In this document: positions 10,110 through 20,945 of the stretch, in pieces
How positions within the stretch are numbered: position 1 is the first letter of the stretch
Layout of the letters: every line of letters starts with the position of its first letter
NCBI GenBank assembly: GCA_001931905.2
Contig: MSJI02000431.1
Coordinates: forward strand, 1 to 47,646
Direction: 5' to 3'
Length of the DNA stretch: 47,646 nucleotides
From: Cladosporium sp. IMV 00045
Lineage: Eukaryota; Ascomycota; Dothideomycetes; Cladosporiales; Cladosporiaceae
The notes under the pieces: model-generated
Databases searched by the model: none
Told to the model about the DNA's origin: nothing
Seen by the model: the letters and a program-made list of their open reading frames with translations, nothing else
Translations under genes and position numbers: made by a program

Positions 10110-13022
10110 CTACAATGCCCATTCCTCTCTGTCGTCGCTAGCCGTCACAAATGGCTCGTCGATCATCCTGACCGCCATGTCAGAGCATAGCACACAGCTG
10201 CCAGCTACCAACCCATCCAGCTCTTTCACCATGCTCTCTCTCTTCGCCCCACCTACCACAGCCCTGCCAACCTCTCTTTGCAGTTCGCGTATCCTCTTTC
10301 CCTTGCCCATGCCTACGCTATCCAGGACCATCTCGCCAAGACAGTCAGCATGGAAAGCATGCTGGCAAGGGAAGACGAAGAACTGGCGCATCAAAAGTGG
10401 AAGACGGCACTTCCAGCACCGCTCGCCAGGCTCAACAATGGCATAACGCGAGTCAAGAGCCTGGATAGACGTCTTAATCGAAGCAGCAGTGGTCGCGGAA
10501 GAGTCCATGGACGTTTTGAGGGATTCGATCTGGCGACTGTAATCTTCGAGCGCGGCGCAGATTTCCTCTTTGAAATCGTCGATCACCACAAAGTCGGGGA
10601 AGAATGGGATCAGATCTTCTATGCGCAAGAGCTCGCAGCGCTTGAGGAAGTCCATCGCGCTCTTGATGCCCTTGCTCTGGCCAATGACCTTCTTGGCAAC
10701 CTTGAGCCATAGTTTCTTGCGAAGAGCGTCGTCGTTGCCCGGTCGGTCAGCAACGACCGCGGCGAGCTCGACAGCATCGTGTCTTAGCGCGAGATCGACG
10801 GCTGATACAAACTGAGACATGGTGCAGTACACATGGACGGCTGATTGCACGCGCTTGTGTGTGATGCAGAGGCGAAGGGCAAAATCGACGTCGTAATTCT
10901 GTTCGTGGTTCCCTTCCTGCGTTTGAAGGTAAGAGAGTAGTGCTGACTCGTCTGAGGATGGATGAGAAGCGTAGAGAGATATGAGGGTGTTATGGACGGC
11001 GGGCGAAGTAGAATGTTGGTGGTTGATGCAGAACTGCAGATACCTCACTGCTTGGTTCTGTGACAGGGGAACCGCAGATGCTGTAGTCTTGTTGTAGTTC
11101 AGCAACGCTGGGATGATGTTCTTCGGCTCCAGCCCAGGCTGTCGCATCATCACCTCGATGAGATCAACAGCCACGTGTGTCATCAATACAGTGCTGTACT
11201 TATAGAACATTTCGGGCTCAGTCTGTTTCTTGAGGACGGCCATTGCCTCTGCCCATCGTTCTCTTTGGACCCAATATGACAGAACAAAATTGTAATCTTC
11301 GGTGACACTGGCAAAGTGCAGAAGCTCTTCTTCTCGGCCATGAGAACTGATGATCTCATAAGTTGTCTTGCTGTCAAGATCCGCTTTGTACCTGGTGACA
11401 AAGTCTTGAAATTCTTTCCGGAATATAGGGAGCTGTTTTTGCATGTCCGATGCGGTAGAGCCTTCGGCGAGTTCGGCCTTGGTACTGATAGTGTCATCGA
11501 GTTGATTGAGCTTCGACATGTACAACTCGATAAGCCAGCTCGTGAGCATGGTCCGTTGCATTGTGTAGCTTTTAGGAAAGTTCGAGAGCTTCGTAAGCAG
11601 ATACTTGCGTAAAGCATCATGCTCGTTCTTGTCGATGAAAGTAAGAGCAACGTCTTCGAAAGGCTTACTGCTCTTCCCAAGCACTGTCGCGGCTTCTGAG
11701 AACTTTCCTTGTGAGACGAGATAATCGCCTGTCACGGCCGCCACCGCATCTTTATGCTCGGCAGATTTCGCATATAGCTGAGCAGCATCGTATTTGCCCT
11801 GGTCTAGAAGGATTCTCCACACGTCCCGGGTCTCGTCCGTGACGACTATCTCGTAGATTTCTGACGAAGTCAAGAGCCAGTAAGTGTTCTTCTGGTGATC
11901 CGCAAGAAGACCAAGATTGCTTTCGCCGGGCTCCAGAACGACCTGATTGTACACGATGCTGTCGTCGAGGCGGTTGATGGCTGTTACGCGACCTTCCATG
12001 AGAGCCAGCACGTGAAATTGTGTCAATGCGATCGAGGATATGGAAGGCTGTGCTGTTCTGTTTCGGCCGCCTGACGTCTGCATCGGGGGCAATTTCGACT
12101 TTGGCAGCAGATGTGATTCATGGAAAACTTGCCTGCCGAGTGTCGCAGGGTCTGGTGACTGGGAAAGTAGAACACCATTGAAAATGCCCTGAGAGTGCAG
12201 CCATGCATAAGCCCTCTCGGTAGAATCATCTCCCATGGTGGGTTGACCCGCGTCTGAAGGATCGGGAGATATCGCTAGACTGCATGGCAACGCAGTAACA
12301 GTTGGCTCTATTGAGTGGACCGTCGGAGTCTCCCCATCTAACAACTTAGAGTATATTGATCCGCTGCCCTCATGGCCTTGTCGTCCGATGCGGCCAGAAA
12401 AGTGTGCGAGCTGGTGTTGCGTCGCGACTAGAACTCTCCTTGTGTCCGGCCGGGCAGACAATACATCCGTGTACAGGCCTAGCACGGGGCCATCATGTGG
12501 GCTGTATACGCTCTTCAAATATTTCTCTTCTCTCCTGTAGAACTCCGTACTCGGTTCAATGTATGTCTCGTATACGTGCCCGTCCGCCGCACCAATCAAT
12601 ATCTCCCGCGTGGAAGCCGTAGGCTGCGACGGATTCCATGCCACACACTCAATCTGCACGCCCTTCAGTCTTGCCAGAGCTTTCGGTTGTCGCGATTGTG
12701 TGTGTAGATAATAATTTTCTCCAAGGGCCGTAGATATGATGAGATGTGAGGCGGAGGGGTCCAGGAAGAGTCGGCGGATGACGCCAATCTCAGCAGGGCG
12801 CTTGGGAAGATCGATGTCGTCGATGTCGGCAGCGTTGTCTAAATCGAATCGCAGGAGTCGTCCACTTGAGAGCGCCAGGATTAGGACATTGTTCGCTACT
12901 TGAGCTGCAACGAAGTCGGCAGAAACATCGAACTGCAGGGTGACTTTCTGGACGTCGAAGACGGGGATCTGGTTGTCGTCTGTTATGCCGGCGGCATAGC
13001 CGCTTGAAGGGTCCAGTGCCAT
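10110..13022 (-). CDS. VPS18: Vps18/Pep3, core subunit of HOPS and CORVET tethering complexes
   Basis: Peripheral vacuole/endosome membrane protein of 970 aa, single exon. Vps18 is a class C Vps core subunit needed for Rab-dependent tethering and fusion at endosomes and vacuoles. The N-terminal half reads as the beta-propeller of the Pep3/Vps18/deep-orange family. The middle is helical clathrin-repeat-like. The C-terminus carries a RING-H2-type finger: CWKC (869-872), CQHAFHADC (886-894) and CVLC (943-946). The length matches fungal orthologues. The start MALDPSSG at 13022 and stop at 10110-10112 give a full-length protein. I see no sign of damage. It reads in the same direction as the kinase array but is separated from it by 374 bp and is not functionally tied to it. 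Confidence 0.95.
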   Translation of the reverse strand: MALDPSSGYAAGITDDNQIPVFDVQKVTLQFDVSADFVAAQVANNVLILALSSGRLLRFDLDNAADIDDIDLPKRPAEIGVIRRLFLDPSASHLIISTALGENYYLHTQSRQPKALARLKGVQIECVAWNPSQPTASTREILIGAADGHVYETYIEPSTEFYRREEKYLKSVYSPHDGPVLGLYTDVLSARPDTRRVLVATQHQLAHFSGRIGRQGHEGSGSIYSKLLDGETPTVHSIEPTVTALPCSLAISPDPSDAGQPTMGDDSTERAYAWLHSQGIFNGVLLSQSPDPATLGRQVFHESHLLPKSKLPPMQTSGGRNRTAQPSISSIALTQFHVLALMEGRVTAINRLDDSIVYNQVVLEPGESNLGLLADHQKNTYWLLTSSEIYEIVVTDETRDVWRILLDQGKYDAAQLYAKSAEHKDAVAAVTGDYLVSQGKFSEAATVLGKSSKPFEDVALTFIDKNEHDALRKYLLTKLSNFPKSYTMQRTMLTSWLIELYMSKLNQLDDTISTKAELAEGSTASDMQKQLPIFRKEFQDFVTRYKADLDSKTTYEIISSHGREEELLHFASVTEDYNFVLSYWVQRERWAEAMAVLKKQTEPEMFYKYSTVLMTHVAVDLIEVMMRQPGLEPKNIIPALLNYNKTTASAVPLSQNQAVRYLQFCINHQHSTSPAVHNTLISLYASHPSSDESALLSYLQTQEGNHEQNYDVDFALRLCITHKRVQSAVHVYCTMSQFVSAVDLALRHDAVELAAVVADRPGNDDALRKKLWLKVAKKVIGQSKGIKSAMDFLKRCELLRIEDLIPFFPDFVVIDDFKEEICAALEDYSRQIESLKTSMDSSATTAASIKTSIQALDSRYAIVEPGERCWKCRLPLLMRQFFVFPCQHAFHADCLGEMVLDSVGMGKGKRIRELQREVGRAVVGGAKRESMVKELDGLVAGSCVLCSDMAVRMIDEPFVTASDDREEWAL

Positions 13023-13853
13023 GCTTGTTGTCGTGTTATGGTCGCGTGTGGTAGGTAGAGTCTATGCCATCTTTCAGGCTTTTTGAGACTCAGTACTTCA
13101 AGGCATTCGTGTTGGAGTGTGTTCGTGTATATGCCGATCGCGTTGCCTGAAGCTCCGAGATGGAGTTGAAGCTTGGACTCGTGGCGTCACTTCACAACTT
13201 TGAGCTTCGAACGTCTTGTCTCCATCATTGCTTTATACTCGCGATCACAGCTAGCAACGAAATGTACACAAGTTTGCCTCATTTCAAATCGCTGTTCCTC
13301 ACATGGTGCTTATATAATCAAGAGCGTTCGTTTGTTTGTAGTCTTACGACTTCTATAGAACGTGATGCATTTGACTTCCCGACGACGGAGACATGGTCAC
13401 AACGAATAATCATGTAGATACGATCGATATTGCCGTCGCGAAAGCACCTCCTAACGACGCCATAGATAACATCATCCGAGGCCTGTACAAGCGTGTAACG
13501 CGAGATCAAGTATTGCCAGCTTTCTTTGTCTCCGTCTTTGTCGATCTCACTGGAAGCCATTATTACCCATCCAACACCGTACAGGCTCATCCCAACCCTA
13601 ACCCTAGACATGCTCACTCAAGTTGCTCAGGAGAAGTCAGCAAACGCTTGGCATGGCTGGCAAGGCTCGCCCAAAAATGTCGCCAAGACTAGGTCGAATC
13701 GAACATCAAAAGCAATTGCCTCTTTCTGACGGGTGTAAGATTACTCGAAAACGACCTAGAATCACAAGTTAGGGTCAAACATGACCATCGTTTTTGCCAA
13801 GGTTTACGCCAAGGTGTATGCCAAGGCCGCCAAGTGAGAGGTCAGTTATATGA
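13023..13853. other. Non-coding/uncertain region upstream of VPS18
   Basis: This holds the VPS18 promoter. Two opposed ORFs of about 100 codons (13318-13617 minus, 13393-13692 plus) overlap, and neither has family signal or biased codon use. A tiny repeat-peptide ORF at 13781-13837 is listed separately. Confidence 0.4.
13781..13837 (+). other. 18-codon micro-ORF with an AKVY repeat
   Basis: ATG at 13781 and TGA at 13835-13837 encode an 18-residue peptide, mostly repeats of A-K-V-Y/A-K-A (MTIVFAKVYAKVYAKAAK). The DNA repeats a 12-nt unit beginning GCCAAGGT. It could be the end of an exon, a micropeptide, or only a short tandem repeat. Confidence 0.2.
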
Positions 13854-14017
13854 TCAGGTCGTATCGATCTGTAATTGATATGGAGTGAAAAGCTTGAGAT
13901 TCTGAGGCCCGAAAGATGCTCGTAAAATGTTGTGAGGTTCGTTGAGCAACGCATTGATGTTTCGATACCAGCCATGCCAAGCCAGCTGCATGACCGAAGG
14001 AAGTAGGCTGTGAGCGG

Positions 14018-14897
14018 CTATGTGTTCTGCATTAGAGCCTTTGCCATGTCTGGGTCCATTCCAGTAGTTGGTTGCCGCATTAGGGGCGGTTGCATTGGCT
14101 GTTGCGTTGGGGATTGCATTGGTTGCTGCATAGGTTGCTGCATGGGATCTGGCGTGGCATTTGCTTCGGCATTTGCGGTGAAGGAAGTTGGGGTGGTGAT
14201 GCCGACTGTCCAGGCATACCGTAGCTGTACTGCGAAACATCATTCTGCTGAGGTTGGATAATCGGAAAACCGTCAGGAGTGACGCGAATTGCTTGCGGTA
14301 GTAGAAAAGGGTCTTCTTGAGTGCGTCGTCGATGTAAAAGATCCGGAATCGCGTCGCCGTAGGAAGTCCCGCTTGACTGAAAGGGCTGTTGCTGTCGAAC
14401 GTGATCAGGACGCTGGCGCCTTTGGCGAACCCAAACTCGACGTTCTGGGTCGACCCTGACGGAAACGCAGTTTCCCATTGGATGCCATGTTGACAACGAG
14501 GAACCAGTAAGACTGGAGACTATGTACTCCTAAGAAGCAATGCTTACAGGGACTGGAGTCAGTAATGCTCTGCCAACGAAGGCTATGATGTCGAAACCAA
14601 TGGTACAAGATATGACGTGGTGTCATCGTCAAAACCAGCGAGCGCCTTGCCAGATCATATAGTACACCGGACCAATGAGGTAACAACAACGGAGGGAGGT
14701 TCGAACGGTGAATAAGAGTAAACGAGACCGGTGGACAACCAACTGAACGTCTCATGACCGAGAGAAGATGATGCTGGCCAACCCTAGATCCATTGACTAG
14801 AACCAGTTCCAGGGGACTTTATCCGGGAGATATACGTGCAAGAAAAGCGACTGGGGATGCTGGGCAGGCTGACTATAGTCCCACGATCCAGTGCCAT
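14018..14897 (-). pseudogene. Possible unrecognised multi-exon gene or decayed gene
   Basis: The minus strand shows protein-like signal that changes frame. Frame 14532-14260 has high GC at third codon positions and reads as a compact domain (for example FGFAKGASVLITFDSNSP). A second frame then reads into a Gln/Pro/Met-rich stretch. The C-terminus is in a third frame: a PMQQPMQQPMQ repeat ending MAKALMQNT with stop at 14018-14020. A GTATGCC...CGCCAG pair could splice frame two to three as a 71-nt intron. Frame one to two needs a lost base, or an intron I could not place. Upstream, an ATG at 14897 and several short segments add candidates. I cannot give a trustworthy model, and no family is recognised. 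Confidence 0.35.
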
Positions 14898-15321
14898 GAT
14901 TTGTGCAATCGCGTTCGTGCTGTTATTGTTGACTAGCGAGGAAGCTCTTTAGCTGTGAGATCGTGTGCGACGGATACCCCTCGTTCGAACAACCAAGTCG
15001 TGTCGCTGCTGAGCAACGATTCATGGGCACAACAACCCCAGAGCTAAGCCTTGCAGTAATAGCCGTTCTCATATTACCTAGTATGAAACAAGGAGAGCGA
15101 CCCCTTACATCCAACGGGGTCTTGCGTTAAGTTAGTGAGGTCAAGGGAAAGCAAAGCTCAGGCCGCCCCGTTTCAAATTAAAGTTTCCCGCGGGCGCGTT
15201 CGCGCAACAGCTTACCCCCAAACGAACAGACGAGCTCATCATCAAATACATCCTCGCCCTCCAACACATCTTGACTTCCACAACGCTCCTTACGCCAACA
15301 AAACAATCACATACCGTCACA
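14898..15321. other. Promoter region of mitochondrial SSB gene
   Basis: This 424-bp stretch lies between the uncertain minus-strand locus and the SSB start. No additional gene is supported. Confidence 0.4.
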
Positions 15322-15974
15322 ATGTTCGCTCTCCGCAATGCTCTGCCTCGCGCCGGCGCGCGCGCCTTCTCCACCACTACTCCCAGATCGCTCGCCAAGA
15401 TGCAGCTCATTGGCAGACTCGCGGACACTCCGGCCGTCAACCCGACCTCTACTGGCCGTGATGTGATCAGATATGCTATCGGTGTTAGCACTGGCTCAAG
15501 GGACGAGAACGGCAACAGGGGTGTAAGCTGGTTCAAGGTCGCAAGCTTCTCTGAGGGTCCCCAGAAGGACCTCCTCTTGAGCTTGCCGAAGGGGTGAGTG
15601 ATGCGCCATACGGGTTGAGGGAAAGATGGTGGAATATGCGGACGTGATGTTGTGTCGATTCGTCGCTCGCATCGTACAATGGTTTAGCGTCAAGAGAAAA
15701 CAATGACTGACGTGCTTCCAGCACTCTCATGTACATTGAGGCCGAGGCGAAGATGGACAGCTTCCAGGCTCAGGATGGCACCCAGCGCACCGCCCTGAAC
15801 CTCCTCCAGCGTATGTTGCGACCAATATTCGGGTAGAGAGTTATCAAGACTAACCATATTACAGGCAACTTCGAAGCCCTCTCCAGACCGCGCATCGAGA
15901 GCAGCGAGACTGGCGGCCCTGAGAGCGACGCCGACCCTGCCAACGAGCCGCTCAGCGGTGTTGGTGCCTCCTAG
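15322..15974 (+). CDS. RIM1: Mitochondrial single-stranded DNA-binding protein (Rim1-like), 3 exons
   Basis: SSB-type OB-fold protein for mitochondrial DNA replication, 156 aa. Exons are 15322-15593, 15722-15810 and 15865-15974; introns have GTGAGT...CCAG and GTATGT...ACAG ends, and the summed CDS (471 nt) stays in frame. Residues 1 to about 20 (LRNALPRAGARAFSTTT) form a mitochondrial presequence. The OB fold starts with QLIGRLADTPAV and continues with GVSWFKVASF and LMYIEAEAKMDSF. The C-terminus is acidic, as expected for an SSB partner-binding tail. An upstream in-frame ATG at 15271 would add 17 residues ahead of the presequence. I prefer 15322 because the presequence then begins directly. 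The first intron (128 nt) is the longest in the window. Confidence 0.92.
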
Positions 15975-18097
15975 AGAGGCGATTGCCTTGGCAAGCTTGT
16001 ACGACGATTGTAAAAATATATACCTTTTGGGAAAGCAGGGAGTAAGGACAGGATTCGGAGGACCTCATGGGTCATGGGTACCGGTTATCGATCTAGTATA
16101 GTAGTTCCTATACTCAACTCTACGGTTTCATTTGTGCTACAAACACTCCGCAAGCAACTCCCGCGAAAGATCAGACGTAAGCTTTTCGAAGACGTGGCAG
16201 TGGCAGGCTTACTCGATGAATGTACATCCCACGGTACTGCTTGGTACATGCATATTTGCGCCATGGTCGAAGCTTGAGATGCACTGCAAGTTCCCGGGAA
16301 ACCATATCACAAGACTGCTCGCTTCCTCTCTCGCATCAATAAGATGATGCAGGCCAAGTTCAGGATACCAGCAATGATGGATGGATAGAACAACGCATAA
16401 GATGGATGAATCCGGCGATCTCCTCCGTCATGCCACGTCTTGAAGCTCTGCGCGATTTACGACAGTAGCTTTAAGGCCCCGATAGTCGAGCGCGACCTTT
16501 GCAGTTTCGCCCTCGGCTGGCTTGTCGACCCCGCCTTCTTGCCATCTGTAGGGAGAGATACAGAGTTTAGGGGATATCTATCGGCATGGGCACAGAGGCG
16601 AGATAGCCGCCGAGACATGGGATGATATCGATTTCGAGCTCGGGTACCTGTCTTGCTTCCGCGAGCCCCTATGGCCCTGGCCGCCAGGTACACGTGCCGG
16701 TTGGAATACAGGAATACATGCCACGCGAGCCATGGCGCTGTTTGATAAATGTCTTTTTTTGCATGCTTGCACCGGCTGAGACGGGGAGATGAGGTAAGAT
16801 GGGCGGTGTCGTCCTGCGACCTGGCGGGAGCGTCTATTGGACGCACATACGAGGGAGAAAGAGGACCCGTCTGGCCAGACGTGAACGGTATCACAGCGTA
16901 GCGGACCTGCATACAATGCAATATATATGATAATTTAAAGTCGGTGAAGAGGTACGGTATACCGGGCGTCCACACAACCCTGCATCGATCCGCACGTGTA
17001 AGGACGGCAAGCAAGCATTAGGCGATGATTTCGTGGTGTGAGCATGCGCAGGAATCAAGTCACGAGCCATGGCCTTTCTCTCCTCCCCTTTGTGCGCAAG
17101 CCACACACACCGGCCGGCTCTCAGATGATTTATTACATATTTCAACGGACGGCCCGCCGCGAAAGTGTGTCCTTCCTTGATCCGGACTGCCTTTGGCCGG
17201 CAAATTTGATTTGGATTTCACTACGCCCGCGCTGCGCCTTCGTTCAATTATGCCCGCGGACGCCGCCAACACTCGTCGTCATGTCCTCGATACTTAGCTC
17301 GTCTTCAGGACTCCTCTGCCGGAGCAGCTGACAGCTTCTCTCACTACTGCCTGCATTACGTGTGAGGGTGATATTCACCACTGACATCCCCATCGGTTGC
17401 GAAAGGCGGCGTGGTTCGCACAGCAAGAGGAGCCGTCGCGTGGGCGAGCAAAGCAAAGCAAAGATCGGATCCTCAAAATCGCGCATCGCGCTGGCGCAAG
17501 ACCCTCTCTCCCACTACCTCACGCCCTCATCACTCAAAGCCTTGCCGTCACTTTCTAGGGCGGGCGGGCCTGCTTTTCGTCGACACCTCTTTTTTGCCCA
17601 CCGCCACCGTCGCCCGCCACCGGCTCGCAGCAACCACCGAGCCAGCGTGTTTACTCGTGCGCACACTCTATTGCACGTGTGACACTCAGCGTCAGCAAGT
17701 TGGTCAGACTTACCCTGCTGCGTCGAGACTCGTCGCTCGCCTTCGCCTCTCCAGACCCTCGGCTTTGTTGCAATCCCATCCGGCCCTCTCAAGTTTGTCA
17801 GCCAGCCAGCCCACCAGCATCGCCCACCGTCTTCGCCGGGCAAAGTTCGCCAACAACCACTTCAACCACCAGCAAAAAGCTTTGCCTGTCTGGCTCAGTG
17901 TGTGACTTTAAAGTACACGCTTCTTCCACCTCCCGCGACACCTCCCACTGATTTTGGTCGACATCACCTCCACCAACATTCCGGGCGTCTGCCCGCGCTT
18001 GAATCCTGCAAGCCAGACGCTCGACTTCGCCAAGACATCGACGTAATACCACCTGAAGCTTTGGGCGCATTATCAGCGAACGAACGAAGGCGAGACC
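15975..18097. other. 2.1-kb region without a supported gene; leader of the Sat4-type kinase
   Basis: It contains the 3' UTR of the SSB gene and, from about 17.2 kb, a C/T-rich stretch that looks like a long promoter/5' leader for the kinase at 18098. Open frames of 185 codons (16457-17014, minus) and 164 codons (17411-17905, plus) lack domains and biased composition, and I do not call them. Several ATG triplets upstream of 18098 could act as uORFs if the leader is transcribed. Confidence 0.45.
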
Positions 18098-19819
18098 ATG
18101 GCCGTCACGGAACCGCAGTCGCCTGGCCCGACCTCTGCGCCCTCAAGTAGGCGACCGAGCGCCCAGCCGAGCGCCCAACCAAGCGTGCAAACCTCGCCGG
18201 CGCCTACGGCGTCTTCGACCTCGGTCAACTCACACAAGAGCGAAACCAGCCTTCCACCTGCGGCTTCCCTAGACCCGTCGCAGGCAAATGGCGATGCGCG
18301 AGACTCGTCAGAGCGCCAGTCGCGTCCTACACCCCAGAAGAAGCCGACCTTCACAACACGATTAAGTCGCATGTTCTCACATACCAACTCGACGTCAAAC
18401 GAGAGCAGTCGAGAACGGGAAACCACCAAAAGTAAAGTCAACGACAAGGTCCCGAACGCCATCCTAGACGAATCCGCTGCCGAGGACGCCTCAAGTACAA
18501 AGCCAAAGCGCCCGGCACAGCCGTCAAGGCAATCGTCAAGGACCGGTGCGGCTGCCGTTAGCATTGCCGGGTCTCTGAAAAATGGAAATGAGTCGAAGGA
18601 GTCCAAGAAGGAAAAGAAAGAGGAAGCTGCTGCCGCTGCCGCCGCTGCAGCGCCGAAGCGATTCTGGGTTGACGACAATATGGAGCACCACCACTACCTG
18701 CGAAGCGCCAAGCGACAGGAAAAGCTGTCCGACATGTTCCGCGACTTTTTGACTGGCAAGAAGAGGGAGCACCACGAGGATCAACCGCTCTCCTTGATGT
18801 CCAACTGGGTTGATCAAATTAAGAGTGAAAAGCACAGATTGGCATCTGATCAGAAGGGCGGTCCTAACAACACGGTCACGCTGGTTCAAAAGTACGGCAA
18901 GTGCCAGGAGGTCGTTGGCCGTGGAGCTTTCGGTATCGTGAGAATAGCCCACAAGACCGACCCCGCCGATTCAAAACACGAACAGCTCTACGCTGTCAAG
19001 GAGTTCCGGAGAAGACCAGCAGAAGATCAGAAGAAATACAGCAAACGCCTGAACTCCGAGTTCTGCATTTCCTCCTCACTACGCCACCCTAATGTGATTC
19101 ATACGCTGGACTTGCTGGCCGATGCCAAGGGCGACTACTGCGAAGTCATGGAATTCTGCGCAGGCGGTGATCTATATTCACTCGTCCTCGCTGCCGGCAA
19201 GCTGGAAGTCGCCGAAGCCGACTGCTATTTCCTCCAACTGATGCGCGGTGTCGAGTACATCCACGAAATGGGTGTCGCTCACCGTGACCTCAAACCAGAG
19301 AACTTGCTCCTCACGACTCACGGTGCCATCAAAATCACTGATTTCGGCAATGGCGAATGCTTCCGCATGGCCTGGGAGACAGAAGCACACATGACTGCCG
19401 GTCTGTGCGGTAGTGCGCCTTACATCGCGCCCGAAGAGTACATTGAGAGGGAGTTTGACCCTCGTCCGCTGGACGTTTGGGCTTGTGGTGTCATCTACAT
19501 GGCCATGCGTACTGGTCGCCACCTCTGGCGCGTCGCCAAAAAGGACGAGGACGAGTTCTACGAGGCTTACATTCGCGGCCGTAAGAGCGAAGAGGGTTAC
19601 ACTCCCATCGAGACTCTGCATAGGGTAAGTCTACTTGCTATCTTAACAGAATGCGGTCTTTTGAAACAGTACTAACCATATCACCAGGCTCGCTGCCGCA
19701 ATGTCATCTACAGCATCCTTGACCCCAACCCAACGAGGCGTATCAGTGCCCACCAAGTCCTGAACTCAGAGTGGGGCAAGGGCATCAAAGTATGCCACGC
19801 CGGCGAGGAGGGTTTGTAG
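18098..19819 (+). CDS. SAT4: Sat4/Hal4-type Ser/Thr kinase (NPR/HAL5 family), 2 exons
   Basis: Fungal-specific kinase of 552 aa in the Npr1/Hal5/Sat4 group. In yeast these kinases stabilise plasma-membrane transporters and support salt and potassium tolerance. Exon 1 is 18098-19624, exon 2 is 19688-19819; the 63-nt intron has GTAAGT...CCAG ends and joins HR|ARCRN. About 260 residues of Ser/Pro/Thr-rich disordered N-terminus, with a run of eight Ala, precede the kinase domain. Landmarks: GRGAFG (274-279), VKEF, HRDLKPEN (395-402), DFG (415-417), and the family hallmark GLCGSAPYIAPEEY around 438-445. The C-terminal RRISAHQVLNSEWGK closes subdomain XI. It is complete and canonical, unlike the kinase array at 3.6-9.7 kb. 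The choice of Sat4/Hal4 rather than Hal5 is by overall look only. Confidence 0.9.
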
Positions 19820-20945
19820 AACCAAGAGCACGGTCAATCACAGTGCCACGAAGGTCAATGATTTTTTTGAGACCACCACAAAAGGAAACATCACCGAGAC
19901 GACTACGAAAGAATCTTCTTCTACACACGTTATTTATTTTGCCCCTTTAAGATAACCCCTTCTTGATTTTTTTTTTTTTTATTTTTTTTGGCTTGTTGAA
20001 TCCCCCTTCGTTCTGCCACTCGAAAGCGTTTAGCGTGCTCTGCAAGACTTTCTCTCGTGTCACCTTCAATACCTCCCGTAAAGCACGCGCAGGCGGCATT
20101 CAGGCGTGGCATTTTCGTTTGTCTTCTTGTCTATACCTAGTTTTTCCTATTTGATTTCGTTCTATCAAGGCCAATGGGTGGGATTTCCACCAATACCTTT
20201 CGGTTGGACACCCGAGATGGGAGCGGTGTCGGAGTTTTGTAGAATTTCACGATTGCTACGTGGGCGTGGTTAGGGTACTCTTTAGATTTGTAGTTGCATC
20301 ACTATCTCGAAACCTTACAGCTTCCGTAACGAGGAATTCAATTCACCACCTAATGACTTCCGTCGCACGTGACCTCAAGTCAGTTTCACATGTCAGCTGC
20401 AGAGAGGGAGGTGGTGGGACGTTTATGGCTGGTCCGGAGTTGTCACAGATGCGGGTGTTATTATAGCACGGACGCTTTGTTCGCCTGTCACAAGTATGTT
20501 AGTGCCATCTAGTCCGAATTGCTCGAGTCATCACCCAAAACGAGGGACATACTTTCACCCATCGACGACATTTCCCCGCGGCGCAGTGCCCGCCAACCAA
20601 CTGCTACTCCAGAATCCCGCCAACGCCAGCTCTCACCCAGCTACCTCTCTCGCGGTACTGCTGGCAGTCAGTCAACGTTGTACAAACTGCATATCCCCCC
20701 GTCCGATTCGCTTCCCGCACTTGATTTTCTCCTTCTCCTGCGCCCTCGCTGCCAATTGGAAGCCGCGGCATGTGCTGTTCATAGGTATCCGCGTCCAAGA
20801 GCAGTTGCAGCGTCCCAACAGAGCGAGAGAGAGAGAGAGAGAGAGAGAGCGAGACAGGCAAAGTGAGAGTGACAGGGCCAGAGCGTGCAAGGCCAGTCTC
20901 GAATTGCGGCAGAGACGACGCCTCACGGCGTGCGTGAACCGCGGA
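19820..20945. other. Intergenic region and leader of first AMPK-beta gene
   Basis: This 1.1-kb stretch contains the 3' UTR of the Sat4-type kinase, a poly-T tract (about 19966-19989) and the promoter/5' leader of the AMPK beta gene. An open frame extends upstream of the chosen ATG to 20496, but it crosses a GA microsatellite and lacks conservation. From 20713 onward the sequence is duplicated after the gap at 26526. Confidence 0.5.
20825..20849 (+). repeat. (GA)n microsatellite in AMPK-beta leader, copy A
   Basis: About 12.5 GA units lie here. The equivalent tract in copy B (26644-26656) has about 6.5 units. It lies in the presumed 5' UTR. Confidence 0.9.

Noticed and set aside
13590..13612. 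Telomere-like CCCTAACCCTAG
   Set aside because: It contains fewer than three units inside single-copy sequence, so chance is sufficient.
16457..17014. 185-codon minus-strand open frame
   Set aside because: It has no domain, no codon bias and many rare-looking Arg/Ser runs, and it overlaps other open frames of similar quality.
17411..17905. 164-codon plus-strand open frame upstream of the Sat4-type kinase
   Set aside because: Composition (Arg/Ser/Thr/Ala) looks like read-through of a C-rich leader, with no recognisable motif.
20496..20945. Open frame extending the AMPK beta protein 150 codons upstream
   Set aside because: It crosses a GA microsatellite of different length in the two copies, which would break the frame, and it would bury the MGNSQSQ myristoylation-type start.
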